A DNA stretch of 64,000 nucleotides from positions 8,440,501 to 8,504,500 of the forward strand of contig JAHQIY010000004.1 in NCBI GenBank assembly GCA_019054805.1, given 5' to 3'. The stretch's first letter is position 1. The number at the start of each line of letters is the position of its first letter. Positions 25,189 through 37,113 of the stretch are shown here, piece after piece. Below the pieces are notes generated by a model that was not told the DNA's origin, did not search any database, and worked only from the letters and a program-made list of their open reading frames with translations. Source of the DNA: Brachionus manjavacas (Eukaryota > Rotifera > Eurotatoria > Ploima > Brachionidae). The translations under genes were made by a program, and so were the position numbers.

Positions 25189-25860
25189 CTAAATTCGGAT
25201 GAATTGTTTGATAAAATAAAGTCAAAGCTTTGAATATTAATTTTAAAATAAAGTAGTTTATTAATTTTATTCTTAAGTTATAAAGAAAATTTTGTTCGAT
25301 ATGTTTTTTTTAATGTTTTTCAATTGATGGCAATTTTGAAATATGAGACACATTCATTCCAACAATTTTACTAAATTAGTGGATTTATTTTTTAAATAAT
25401 TGAATTTTTTTTTTAATCTAAAATAAAAATTGTGAAATATTTTTAATCAATCAATCCGAAATTTTTACAAAGATGGCTTTGAATTAAAAATCCATCAAAT
25501 ACAGAATTATTAAATTTTGAATCCTAATTGATTTTCAAAACCATTTTTTTAAATCATTTAAAGTTCTATATTCATAGCCCAATATAAATCCTCCAAACAC
25601 ATTCCAATCGAACATTTATAAAAATTGAAAAAAAATTAAAAAATTTTTAAAATTAATTGAAATTTAGGAAGATTTAGAGCTGAAAAATTAGAGTTCTCAA
25701 TTTAAACTAATCCTGTTAGTTAAACAAAAAACTACTTATAAAGACTTCAAATGACCACTTTACCAAATTTTAAATAAAAACTATCCAAATGGAAGCTAAA
25801 ATTTACATTGAATTTACTTGAACCCAAAGCATACTCTAGCTCAGTTCAAAGGAGTCAAAT
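25189..25860. other. 3' flank of the DDHD gene
   Basis: AATAAA-like words at 25215-25260 could serve polyadenylation. Nothing else is recognised. Confidence 0.4.
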
Positions 25861-25871
25861 TTAAAACAGTT

Positions 25872-26157
25872 GAAAAGAACAAATCAAGCTCAAATCAAGT
25901 GCGAAAAAGAGTATGAAAAATTAAAAAGTATGACCAAGTCAAAAGATTTCAATTTCAGTGAAGAATACAAAAGAAAACTTCAAGCTCTCTAACAGCGATT
26001 TGACAACCGTGAAGTAGCAGAGTACTGGCCTCGGAAAGAAAGAGCGAAAAATACTTGCTTCTGCATCCGTTACCAAACGAAGGAAATCGACCCAATGTTT
26101 ATAGTAGACACAAATAGCCATTGGATATTCTTACCAAATCTAATTCAGCTGAATAAG
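25872..26157 (+). pseudogene. Decayed or partial coding sequence of unknown family
   Basis: One frame reads about 90 codons with a single TAA: it includes KDFNFSEEYKRKLQAL, the stop, QRFDNREVAEYWPRKERAKN and CFCIRYQTKEIDPMF. It is richer in GC than its surroundings and has a protein-like composition. The stop sits in CTCTAACAG, so a tiny intron ending there is conceivable. I do not recognise the family. Confidence 0.35.
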
Positions 26158-27169
26158 TTGCTAAGTTAATTTGGATGGAATATTAGTTATATTTTGTTCT
26201 ACTAAAGATAAATTATGTTCTGGTAAAGATTAGTTTAGTTTTTTCAATTCAAATCTTCCTCTTCTCTTACAATTTCAACAAATGAGCCGATGTCTTATCT
26301 TTCAAACCATTACTCATTAGGATATTGTATATTTGACTCAAACTGAATAAAAAATGCTTAAGATCATTGCAATACAAATAGATAAAAGAAACATTACTGA
26401 CATAATTTTAAAGCAATAGTTTCATGAAAAAATAAAGCTAAGAGAAAAAGATAATCATTTAATTTATCATAACAAGATAACCTTCAAAAATAAGAAAACA
26501 TAATAACTTTCTTAAATATTAAAACGGGATAAAAAAACGGGATGATTTTACTTTTTATCGCCCTTTTGTACTTAATTTCACCCAAATGAAAGATATAACA
26601 TTTTTTATAGTTAAAAAAATGTATGTAGATGTAAAATATTTTACATTTTCATATTTTTAGATTTTTTGTGTATTTGTGCAAAATTTCATTTTATTTTTTA
26701 AATTTTTTTTTTTTTAATTTGGATTAAAGGATAATTTTGGAGAGTTTTCTTTAATTTTCCGAAATATTGAACAAAAATCTAAGAAATATGAAAAGGTAAA
26801 GATTTTAAATTATTGTCACCTTGTCAAAATAAAGAGGAACCTGAAAAGCGGCAGTGAAGCTTGGAGCAAAAAAAATTAAAGCAAAGCAAAAAAATTTTTA
26901 ATGTCAGAAAAAAGTAAAAAAAACTTAACATTTAGTGCTGTGTTATCAATATTCGATATATTCTCTAATTATAAAAATTTATTTATTTTTGGGTTTTGTC
27001 TACTTTCAACAAATTTTGTTTAAAAATTTTAAACAGTAATTTTTTAAAATAATTGTTAATAATTGAAATAAAACTGGTATTCAATCTAATAAAATATATT
27101 TTGCAGTTTTTGTTTCAAACTTCACTGCCGCATTTGAAAATTGTTAAAATATTCATTGGCAGCATCTGA
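26158..27169. other. AT-rich spacer
   Basis: No feature is supported here. Confidence 0.4.
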
Positions 27170-27985
27170 AAAATATTAAAAAAGGAAATCAAATCAGAGG
27201 AAAAATTGCCTGACATTATCCATTTGGTATTTGTTGAGGACTGTGAAAGTCGTTTCAATTCAGTTCTTTGACCATTGCTTTTGAATTGAATGAATGATAA
27301 TAATTTATTATTTTTATGAATATATTCAAAACTTAATTTTAATTGAGTAAAAATAAACATTTGGCTAAAAAAAAGTATCTTGCAAAAATTTTATCTTCTA
27401 CTGAATTCATTCCTTTTTGAACCAATTTTTCGTCTTTCATGTAAAATACGCAAACTTTAATTTTTGCATTTTTTAAATTTGCTTATCTTCGTTCAAGTAT
27501 TAGGATTTAAGTCATTTTTTAAAGATTTGTATAATTTTTATAATTTTTAGAAATATTTTTTTTATTTGAATTTAGTTAATTTAGAAAGTTGTTCTTATTT
27601 TTATGCTGAAAAAAAAATTGTGCTCAAATAGCAAAAGTTGACTTAGATTTTAGCGGCCAAAAATCGAAAAAGAGTCATTTTGACTCGTTGGTGCTTCTTG
27701 TTACAGGTTGTTATATTTTGCAGAACTAGTTTATATTATTCCATTCAAATGTTATTAGTAAAGAACCGCGAATTAGAACATGGAATAGCATAAAAACTTT
27801 ATGAAAATATTGTAATAAAAAACGGCGAAGATTATGGCTTTACTTGAAATAATTTAAAATTATCTCTATCTAAAGCTTGAGAAAAGAATGTGAAAATTAA
27901 AAATTAGTTTTTCGAAAACAATTAAAATGAAAGCTTTGTTTTTTTTATAGGTAGATTGGCGATCTTCATCGGTTTTCGATGGTAA
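27170..27985 (+). pseudogene. Broken, intron-containing copy of DDHD exons 2-3
   Basis: 27197-27239 matches the middle of DDHD exon 2 (codons for SEEKLPDIIHLVFVV). About 540 unrelated bases follow. From 27778 the match resumes with HGIA-stop-KLYEN, the exon 2 donor region, the short intron, the exon 3 start (cttgagaaaagaatg...) and the VDWRSS codons near 27952-27970, then stops. Because the intron is retained, this is a DNA-level duplicate rather than a retrocopy. Stops and the insertion rule out function. Confidence 0.85.
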
Positions 27986-28342
27986 GACATGCAAATGTGA
28001 CAAAAACATTAAGTTAAGAGACAAATTCGAAGAGACTTTATTTTTTTTTTCTATTTTTTAAGATTTTTTGAGGATATGAATATGAGAATTTTGTCAATTG
28101 AATCAACTAAGAAATTGAAATTATTTGATGACAGGAAATGTAATTTAAAATTTTTTAAAACTTGGTCTATAAAACACAGCGGGCTTTTATAAGAATGAAG
28201 CGCAGCTACTTTATAATTTAAATATTTGAATAAAATTTTAAACTCCTGGTTTATTTAATGAATTAAAAATCAATCCATTTTGGTTTCATCGCAAACTTGA
28301 TTTGATTCGAATATGGACTCATCTTTAATTCCTTAATAAAGT

Positions 28343-28942
28343 TCAAATTAAAAATCTAAATCGGTTTTCTTCTTTTTTAAAGATACCTGGCGTAATATCC
28401 ATATACATGGTGTGTAAACTAGAGTCCTTGGTAATGTAGTTATCAAACACTGGCAAACAATTTTTGTAAGTCCAAGTGGACACATGGAAAACACGATTTC
28501 CATCAGAATCGTCAAACTCGTCTTTCCAGGTCTGAATTTTAAGACCACTTTCATCCAATTTATTTGAGCCAAGATAATTCGAGCCGAAGAATATAGAATT
28601 GGGTAGAACGCCAAAGTCGGTCCAAGGCCTGTTCAAAGAGATTTTCGAACAAGATTTTCTTACTAGGTTATTTACCTGCAAAGTTTTTTGGTTGTACAAA
28701 TAAAGCATGTCATAAGATTGGTTTTTTTGTGGCAAAACAAACAACTGGAAAATTCTTTCCCTTCTATTCACAGCGTCATAAGAAATGTTGCCGATTATTC
28801 TAATTCGCTTGATAGAGTCATACGAATAAAAGCTGCCTTGCCATTGTTCCGGTGTCTTACACGCCTCGGGCTTATCACTTAAATCACAATTGACCAAAAT
28901 CAGTCCCAAAAATAGAATGGAAAAAATACAGAAAAGCTTCAT
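28343..28942 (-). CDS. Ependymin-related secreted protein
   Basis: This is an intronless gene of 199 aa with an ATG start. Residues 1-19 are a clear signal peptide (MKLFCIFSILFLGLILVNC). The mature protein follows the ependymin-related pattern: EACKTPEQWQGSFYSYD near the start, paired beta-strand stretches (RIRIIGNISYDA, MLYLYNQKTLQV), the internal KSC.K, the phi-phi-G-S box (FFGSNYLGSN), a Trp-rich central strand, NCLPVFDNY and the C-terminal MDITPGI. Four cysteines of the mature part fit the family's disulfides. These proteins are extracellular, may bind calcium or lipophilic ligands, and have lineage-specific roles, so no precise function can be given. Length is near the family norm of about 200. 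Confidence 0.88.
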   Translation of the reverse strand: MKLFCIFSILFLGLILVNCDLSDKPEACKTPEQWQGSFYSYDSIKRIRIIGNISYDAVNRRERIFQLFVLPQKNQSYDMLYLYNQKTLQVNNLVRKSCSKISLNRPWTDFGVLPNSIFFGSNYLGSNKLDESGLKIQTWKDEFDDSDGNRVFHVSTWTYKNCLPVFDNYITKDSSLHTMYMDITPGIFKKEENRFRFLI

Positions 28943-29357
28943 GATTTTTATTTAAAGAAAGATTTTGTAAGCGAATCTGTCTGGTATTTAAACTTCTTGA
29001 AAATATTCAAAAAATGTTTCTATACCAAGGATGGTTCAGCGTTTAAAAACAGATCATCTTAGTAAGGATGGCATTTGTTCTAAATTTAGTGCCATTTAGT
29101 AATTATTTTAAGTTAAAAAAAATTTAGTACGATTTTAATTTATTGAAAGGTTGTATCAAATGAAAATTTAAATTATTTTTAACAAAAAAAAATTTCTTTA
29201 TTTTAATTATTTAAAAATTGACATTGACAGAATCTTAAAATTGTAGACTTTTCTAAAATTTTTATTAAAATCGATCAAAATTGTTTTTTATTTAAAAAGG
29301 CCAATAAAAGAAATTACATCAAATATTTAAAAAATGGATATAATGGCTAATTGGAAT
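28943..29357. other. Intergenic
   Basis: This holds the promoter side of the ependymin-related gene and the 3' side of the RING exon. No feature is recognised. Confidence 0.4.
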
Positions 29358-30045
29358 TTAATTTTCATAAATTTTAATTTTTGTTACAATTTTTTCTCTG
29401 CAAAAATGGCAATTAACTAGTGGCTTAGCACAAACATTACATACGGTATGTCCACATTGAAATGTTGTATCTTTTTTTCGTTCCATACATATTGGACATT
29501 GCTGGGCTTCTTCCAAATTTTTAACCTTTTGAAGCAATTCACTTAGCTCGGTTCTACTGAAATTCAAACTAGTTCCATTCACGTCAACCTTTTGAATCAC
29601 ACACTGATGACAGTCAGTGCATTTTTTTATCCTTATCGAGCAATCAAAGCAAACACATTTATGTTTACATGGTAAAAATGTCACTGCTATGGGCTCTTCA
29701 TCACAAAGCTTGCATCTTTCAACTTGGTTTGTTTTAAGACTTGATTTAAGGGTTAATCTTTTCAAATTCAAATCGTAGTATAAACTCGAATAATATTCGA
29801 TCAAATGATTTTTGATAAGATCATCACTTATAAGATCTAGACATGTAAAATTGTGTCTATTTCGAGCATATAAATTTGCACCATTTTTGATCAAATAAAA
29901 AGCTATAATGACCCTTATGTTCCCTTTTAATTTTTCCGGCACATTATCAGCTACCTTTAGATGAAAAATTATTTTTTTATTTATAAATATTTGGTCTTGT
30001 CCAGCCCTTATTAAGAAGTTCACAATTATGAAAAGTTTTTTCCTT
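29358..30045 (-). CDS. Ankyrin end plus two RING fingers, probable last exon of a mind-bomb-like E3 ligase
   Basis: The frame is open from about 30045 down to the stop at 29358-29360. It begins in an ankyrin-like stretch (NFLIRAGQDQIFINKK; AFYLIKNGANLYARNRHN), then has one RING (CKLCDEEP, FLPCKHKCVCFDC, CTDC) and a C-terminal RING (CPICMERKKDTTFQCGH, CNVC, CHFC). A coiled-coil-like ELSELLQKVKNLEEAQ lies between them. This order (ankyrins, RING, RING at the very C-terminus) is that of mind bomb, which ubiquitinates Notch ligands. The frame has no ATG start, as expected of an internal or last exon. The two plausible acceptors (near 30038 and 30012) need an incoming phase that the last upstream exon found (to 32562) does not supply, so an exon is probably missing from my model. 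Confidence 0.75.
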
Positions 30046-30187
30046 TTATTTCACATTTCACGACTCGTGTTACATTATATTTTTTCTAAAATAATAAAAT
30101 AAAGAACAAAATTAATTAAGCCATTGTCAATTTTGGTTTATTTTATCTTATCCTTAAATTTTTAATTAATAAATTATTATTTAATCT

Positions 30188-30692
30188 TTATTTATTTATT
30201 TATTTATCTGTACCGAGCTAATGCTCCTTCAGAGTTTAAAATAAAAATAAAGCAAAAAGGATTATAATAAACGAAATTAAAAAAAAAAAGATATGTAATA
30301 AATTGATTTTTAATTTTAGAGGTTAGACATGTTTAAATATTTTAAAAATCAGGAAAAAAGGAGGAAATAGTAAGGTAGCAATTACACAATGGAGTTGGAT
30401 ATTCGATATATCTTGATTCGAAACCTTCTCTGTATTCTTCCACCAGTCTGACGACCAGTGGAACAGAATGAATCAATCCTGCCCTGACATATCTCTCACT
30501 CAACTCAAAGAGTCGATTTTTAACTGTTAATAGTTTAAGTTTATTGAAGGCCTCTTGGTGCGTAATATTTGAGGGTGTATCATATTTCAGCTTTAAAATG
30601 GATCGAACTGCTGAATTTTGAATAACTTGTATTTTTTATGTTAGTTTCTGAGAATGAATTTAAACAAGGAAAAGAAAAATCCAAGATTGATC
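30188..30692 (-). mobile_element. LINE family 1, 3' fragment in the putative intron of the mind-bomb-like gene
   Basis: Hairpin tail at 30215-30226, 3' untranslated region, then the reverse transcriptase C-terminus on the minus strand to about 30690, matching the copies at 49.9 kb and 59.2 kb. It is 5'-truncated with no internal rearrangement visible. Confidence 0.85.
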
Positions 30693-32516
30693 CTATTATT
30701 TAATAAATTTAATTATTATATAATAAATTTTCTTACTGATAAACTTAAATCATCACCAGAATCGGCGTAAATAAATAAAAATTTATATTTAATATTAATA
30801 ATTATTTGATTCTATTTAAATAAAGCTCATCAGAAATATTTATATGTAGTAAAAAAAGATATCATTTGCTAAAATAATTACTTTAATCTTAAAAATTGAA
30901 TAAATCTAAAAAAATCAATTAGAAAGAGCTTTTTATAGGTTATTAAAATTGATATTGAATCATTAAAGAATCATTTAAGCGTGAAAAATTAAAATTTATT
31001 ACAGAATGTTAAATAAAATTCAAAATTACTTTTATTACAATAAAAAAAAATGAAATTTACGTTTATTAAGGTAAATTTACTTTTTTCATAGACTTTTGTC
31101 AAAATTAATAATTGAAGATATCTTGGCTATTTTTAATTTTACGGTAACATTACTAATTTTAATTATAATTAACGTAAATTTACATTAAATTAGCAAAAAA
31201 TCACTTATCGTAGCACTACTGTATTTATAAAAATATACAGTATCTATAATATTAATAATATAAATTTCTAACAAAATGAGTGTTAATTTTAGACGAGGAA
31301 TATATTTTTGACTGAAAATGTCCAGTTTAGTAATGCTGTAAGATATAGAGTTGAAATAAAAAATGGCCTTAACTCGACTGATGGAGCGACTGAAAAGGTT
31401 TGATTATGCCTTAAGAAGTTAAAGTCAATGAACTTTAAAAATCTTCTATAAAACCTTTCCGGGTTCTTTGGCATTGTGAACTTTGATGCAAAAAACAAAA
31501 TATAAATAAAATGCAACACTAAGACATCGTGAGTTTTACACTCTATGTACCACCACTTATGATTGAATTTTTCAAATTTTTTTATACTAAATTCAACATT
31601 AGTTTTGTGAATTCATCATGGTGCAACAAACATTAATTGTTTAAGTCTGCTAAACTCAGCATATTAAACAGAAATTAAATTTGAAAGTATTCTAGTTCGG
31701 TACAGTTAACAGAGATTTTGCACACCATTAGAAGATTTTGATAGTTGGTACAACTATGTATGTTGCACCATGTTGCAATTAAAAACCTTAAGAAAAATAG
31801 TTATGAAGTTTTTGTTGCGTTAAATTTTGTTCTGTTTTGTTATTTTTTAGAAAATTTCACAAAACCATCACAGCTTAGCTCGAATCAAGAGTTATCGACT
31901 GGACATGTTATGTCTAATAATGGTTCATAATCATATTTAGATAAAATTGATGGACCTCTAATTTATTTAACAATATCAATCAATGATTCAGATTAAGTTA
32001 ATTTAGAAATTCAAATTTATAACTTTTCATTCAAACTAAAACATTTTCTTTTCCTCTTAAAATAATAAATTTTAAAACACTAAATTTTTTTGCCCTTAAA
32101 AGTTTTTTTTCAAGTCAATTAAAAAAATTAAGCCTACCAAGAAACATTAAAAATTTCAAATATGAAAATAAAATTGACATAACATTCAAGTAATTGCTTA
32201 AGAAAAAAAAATATTTTTTCTCTATTATCAAAAAAAATTATATTTTGATCTTTTGGTCGTGATCTCAAACTTCAATTTGCCAAAAAAATAAATTAAAATA
32301 ATTAAGATTAATTCCTTTACTCCTGCTAACTTCTATTGTTAGAGGAAATATGAAATTTATTTCTTATTTTTATATTTTTCTTGGATTAAATAGCACTCAA
32401 AGACCAGAGAGGTTTTTTTTATTTTCTTCCAAGAATACATTTGATAATCAATTTTTCCCTAAATTAATTTTACTGAAAACAAATTCATTAGAAGAGTATT
32501 AAAACGACCCAGTCAG
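30693..32516. other. AT-rich, probable long intron
   Basis: If the RING exon belongs to the gene beginning at 36486, this is intronic. A transposon-like end (TACAGTAGTGCTA read on the minus strand from 31223) with TTTACGTAAA-like words is present. Short frames at 31289-31519 and 31745-31930 look like chance. Confidence 0.4.
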
Positions 32517-35500
32517 TTAAATCAAACTAGACACTGCCAAAAATTTTTCACGATAATTTACCTGAAGCATAATTTTACATTCGGATAAGCTATCTAGAGC
32601 TTTGTCCAGATCCGAAAGCTTTATTTTAACAGGTGAAGAGCTTTTTTCCAATGATGCTTCGTTTAGAATTAAATGCAGACCAGTCTCCTTGTCTTCATCA
32701 TACGAATTCACGTTCGCATCTAAAATAAAAAAATTTTATTTTTTATTATTTTATTTAGATTAATTACAGTTTTCAACTAGAAGTTCAATAATTGGAGAAT
32801 TAATTTTGGCAATGGCTAGCAATAAAGGTGTTTGGTGACGGTTAGTTCGCATTTCCAAATCTGCTTTTGCTTTAATTAAACATTCGACAGTTTTTTTATG
32901 CCCATTTAGTGATGCCAAATGGATGCCAGAATAGCCGTCATTTTTCTGGCAGTTGATCAAATCGGGAAATTTTTTCAATAGTTTTTCTGTAAAACTGGCA
33001 AAAAATTATTTTCAGATTATACAAATCTTGAAATTTCTTACAAATGGTTTCCTTTTAAGCAAGCTTGATGAAACAAATTAAAGCCTCGCTTATTGATCAC
33101 ATTGATATCCAAATCGGGTCTTTTGATCAAAGATTCAAATATTTCCACGCTTTCTTTTGAAATTGGTTTCCCCATTATGTCATGAGATGGAGTGTCTCCA
33201 TAGGAGTCTTGAATATTAATGTCACAGTTGTTATCGACTAGGACCCGAACACACTGTGGAAAAAGCTTGTTCACTGCCACATGCAAAGGGGAACAAAAAT
33301 TTTTATTTGCTGAATTTAAGTTTGAATCACATTTTAAAAGTGTTTCGATAATTTCTGGTTGATTACCAAAGCAGGCATAGTGCAGCGCAGTATCACCATC
33401 TGCGTCAGTAGCATTAACTTTTGAGCCCAAGTTTAATAGAAGTTCCACTATTTCTTTGTGACCCTGGTAACTGCTTGCTTGAAGACCAGTTTTCCCATAG
33501 CTTTTTTCATTTGTAAGCTATATAGAATTTTTTTTGAATAAAATTATTGGAATTTTGTTATGAATAAAATACTTGCGGGTACTTGGCTAAGACATCTTTT
33601 ATTTTTTTGTAATTACCACTTGAGCATTTTTTGACAAAATAATCAGCTATATTCGGTTGTTCGGTGTCTTTTAGACATTTTTGGTAATCATAACCAATAT
33701 TTTTGATATCGTCAGTTTTGTTTGCTTTATAGTAATCATTAATCAATTTTTTATTATAAAACAAAATTTAAAATTTAATTTCCAGCGTAAATATTTAAAT
33801 GTTGTAATTCTTTCAAAAACAAAAAAATATATTTTTGGTAATTAGAATCTAATTTTTTCTCATTTTATCTCTTTATTTGTATTATCTTTCTTTTTTCGGT
33901 TATAAGTGGCCTTTATTTTTGAATACACATTTAAAGAAATTTTTTTTACTTTATATTAAGAGACACTTAAAGCCGATTGCTTAGCATAAGGCTAATTGCT
34001 GCAAAGTGATCAAAACAATATGAACTTAATTTAGAGAAATATATTAGAAAGAAGAAAGCTTATTGAATTTTTCTTCTTCGTGCTTTTTTTTAATCTAAAT
34101 TTTATTAACAATCAAGTAATGGATATTTTTTCACAAAATTAAAAATTATCTGTATCTTTGCTTTAAAAAAGATTTTTTAACTCTATTAAAGGTTAAAAAC
34201 AAAATTTTGAACTTAATTTCTACAATCAAAATTTAATTTTTTGTAGTCAGTTTGAATTTGAGTCCTAAAATTAGGGTTCTACTAAAACACTGACCCCCAA
34301 TTTTTTTTTATTTCCTGACCCCCATTTTTTTGCAAAGCAAAAACATTTTCAAAAGTTTCAATATAGCATTTAATTTGAATTTTTCTCTATTTTTTGAAAA
34401 TTAAATTAGTTTTTCTCCAAAATTTTTAATGGAAAAACTATAAGTTACAGTTTTTCCATTAAAAACAATATTAGATTGAATCTACTTTTAAAGAAACCTG
34501 ACACCCTACTGACCCCCCAATTTTATACGACTGAGCCCCAACTGACCCTCATTTTTCTTGAAGAGAATTTAACGAGCTTACCTATATGGGTTTTCGTTTG
34601 GTGGGACAAACCACCGTAGCTCATTATTATTATTATTATTATTTATTATTATTATAAAACTTAAAAACCCGATTTCAAAATAACTAGGGTCTTATATTAT
34701 AATCAAAATATCTCGAAAACTATACTTCCTGGAGAAAAACTAGACACATTTTTAGAAAGTTTGGTAAATTTTCTTCAAGAAAAACGGGTTCAGTTGGGAG
34801 TCAATAGGGGGTCAGGTTTTTAAAAATAAAAAAATATTCAATTTCACAAAAAATAAAAATTTTGGAGAAAAACTAATTTAATTTTCAAAAAATAGAGAAA
34901 AATTCAAACTAAATGCTATATTGAAACTTATTTTAATATTTTAATGTTAAAAATATTATTAAAATATTTTTATATTTTTGCAAAAAAAATGGGGGTCAGG
35001 AAATAAAAAAAAATTGGGGGTCAGTGTTTTAGTAGGACCTTAAAATTATTAGTGATTTTCAAGAAAATTAAAAAAATATCTTCTTTGAATTCAAAAAATT
35101 CCGCTTTTTGGTTAAATCAAGAAAAAACTTAAATTCCAAATTCAAATTTTAGAGCAGAAATAGAAATTAAGTTTAAGAAATTATTCAAAAAAATTTTCTA
35201 ATTATTTTCTCAATAAATAATTAACCGTAACCCTAGGGAAAAAACGCGAATTTTGGGTTCTAGCCCTTGGGCTTCTTTGCATGGGTATACGGTAAGGTTG
35301 CATAAGGATTCAAGCTACCATTTAGCCTCATGCTTATTTACCTAGCATTATAGATAGTTATGAAATTGAAAGTCGAAAGTTGCTCTATGTGGATTTTTGG
35401 AAATTTTAATTCATATAATTTGATTTAAAATAACTTGATTTTTTGTAATATTGGAAAGATGTAAAATTATTTTTATCAAAATTTATTTTTTTTTTATATT

Positions 35501-36486
35501 TTTAAGTAAAGATTTAAATATTTTAAATTAATGCAAATCATCTAAAAACCATGTTAAAAATTAAAAGTGTATTAACAAAAGAATTAAAATGAAATTGGAA
35601 TCGGTATCTAAAAACAAATTTATCCAAAAATGAAAATTTTGTTTTTAACTTTAAGTGTGTCATTTTTTTTCAAAATTTAAAAATAAACAATTTGATAATT
35701 ATTTTTTTTAATTTTTGGTCTTTTATCTCAAAAATTTGATTAACAAAAAAATATCGAGAATAAAAATATTTTTTTCTTAAGCTAATTAATCAGAGTCATA
35801 AGCGAAACAAAAAAACTTACTTGTAAAATCCTGAAGGTTATTAGAACCCGAATAATTTTCGCTCAATTTCGACTCCGATATTTTATAACATAATTCTTTA
35901 CAAATCAAAAAATGATTTTTGTCACTTAAATTGATAAGAAGCTCTCCGTTTAATTTGATATCAACAATTTGACCAATTTGTCCCAAAATTCTGCTCAAAT
36001 TTTGATTCCAGTTACTGTCCAAAATGTGTTTAGCAACTCTTTCATCTTTGTTCACATAGACCACATCGCCAATGTCAAAATCAGACTCAATTCTATTCAG
36101 CAGAAATGTGTAAATTGTCCAACGAACATTCGGATCTGTCTCAAATTTAACTCTGACATCGCCTTTTTCCGTAATACGATGAACTCGTAAGGGTTTGCCA
36201 ACAATCTTAGTGAAAACAATTTATCAAAAATTTTAGAGTAACCTTAAAGAAATACTTCGGTCATTTTTTTGTTCCAGCCTCCATGGCTTTCTTCTTGGAT
36301 TTTCTCGAACAGACCCAAATCGACTACTAGCTTTACTCGGTCATTTGTCAAAAACAAATCGCTAGACTTGATATTCTTGATTTTAATATTTGGGACTTTT
36401 TTTGGACTGGTATCAACTGAACAATAACTGGGAGTTGTTTGGAAAGAACTATTGGTACCAATTGTGTTGGATATCGAGCATATCAT
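32517..36486 (-). CDS. Mind-bomb-like protein: REP (SH3-like) repeats and ankyrin repeats
   Basis: This is an E3-ligase-type scaffold. Exons on the minus strand: 36486-36256, 36205-35821, 33724-33573, 33517-33042, 32994-32768 and 32719-32562, with phases in agreement; introns are about 50 nt except the 2.1-kb second one. The start is ATG at 36486. The REP repeats characteristic of mind bomb are clear: GGWNKKMTE / IVGKPLRVHRITEKGDVRVK, then FDIGDVVYVNKDERV and ILGQIGQIVDI. Five or more ankyrin repeats follow (GDTALHYACFGNQPEIIETL, SPLHVAVN, GYSGIHLASLNGHK, ETGLHLILNE). The N-terminal MIB/HERC2 and ZZ domains of canonical mind bomb are absent. After 32562 the frame can run on to a stop at 32517 (557 aa), or splice to the RING exon at 29.4-30.0 kb; family knowledge favours the latter. 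Confidence 0.85.
34274..35040. mobile_element. Foldback/MITE-like element, 767 bp, 8-bp target duplication
   Basis: TAAAATTA flanks both sides exactly (34266-34273 and 35041-35048). The ends are long inverted copies: GGGTTCTACTAAAACACTGA on the left against AGGTCCTACTAAAACACTGA on the right, followed by two shared GACCCCCA-(A/T-run) blocks; arm similarity continues about 165 bp and, patchily, almost to the centre. An ATT microsatellite lies mid-element. An 8-bp duplication suits hAT-like or P-like transposases; no coding sequence is inside. It sits in the second intron of the mind-bomb-like gene. Confidence 0.9.
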
Positions 36487-37113
36487 GATAACAAATTTTT
36501 TATTTTTATTTACATAAATTAAGAAGAAAAACAAAAATTGTATCAAAAAATATGAAGGGCTTTCGATGGATTACAAAAGACTAAATAAGTCAAATACATG
36601 TATATTTTTTTTGGATGTTTAAGCAAAAATAGAAAAGATTAATCGCGTGTAAATATTTGTTTCTTTTATTTCGTGGTCTTTAATGTTTTCTTGCTAGATT
36701 TTGTAGTATAGTTCAATAAATTTCCAAAGTGGATTATTCTCTGGGGATATTTTTTGAAGGGTGTAATCAAGTTCAATTAAATTGTGTTTACACTAAATGT
36801 TTTGACCGAATTTTACTTCAAATAAAATTAAGTTTTGAAAATTGTATTTTTTGTCATCTTTGTTTATGGATGGAAATTTTTCGAATTCTTAAAATTTGAA
36901 AAAAAAAATTTTCTTTTTCTTTTTGCCTTTGAACTTTGAAAAGACTCGAAGGAAAGCATTCAAAAAATTATGCATCGTCAAAAAATATTAAGGTATGATT
37001 TGATTTTAAAATTTATCATCATAATTTAACTAAACTTTTTTATTTTTTTTGTCGAAAATTCATGCTCAAAAATTTTTAATTTTTATCTGAATTACTTTTC
37101 CAGTGACTAAAAT
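36487..37113. promoter_or_regulatory. Divergent intergenic region between the mind-bomb-like and glycosyltransferase genes
   Basis: The two genes start 627 bp apart in opposite directions, so this holds both promoters. A possible 5'-leader intron of the glycosyltransferase gene can be read: GTATGA at 36993 to the acceptor TTACTTTTCCAG ending at 37103, ten bases before the ATG. That acceptor could equally take a trans-spliced leader. Confidence 0.45.

Noticed and set aside
34621..34660. CRISPR-like or regulatory repeat at the ATT array
   Set aside because: It is a simple trinucleotide microsatellite at the centre of the foldback element.
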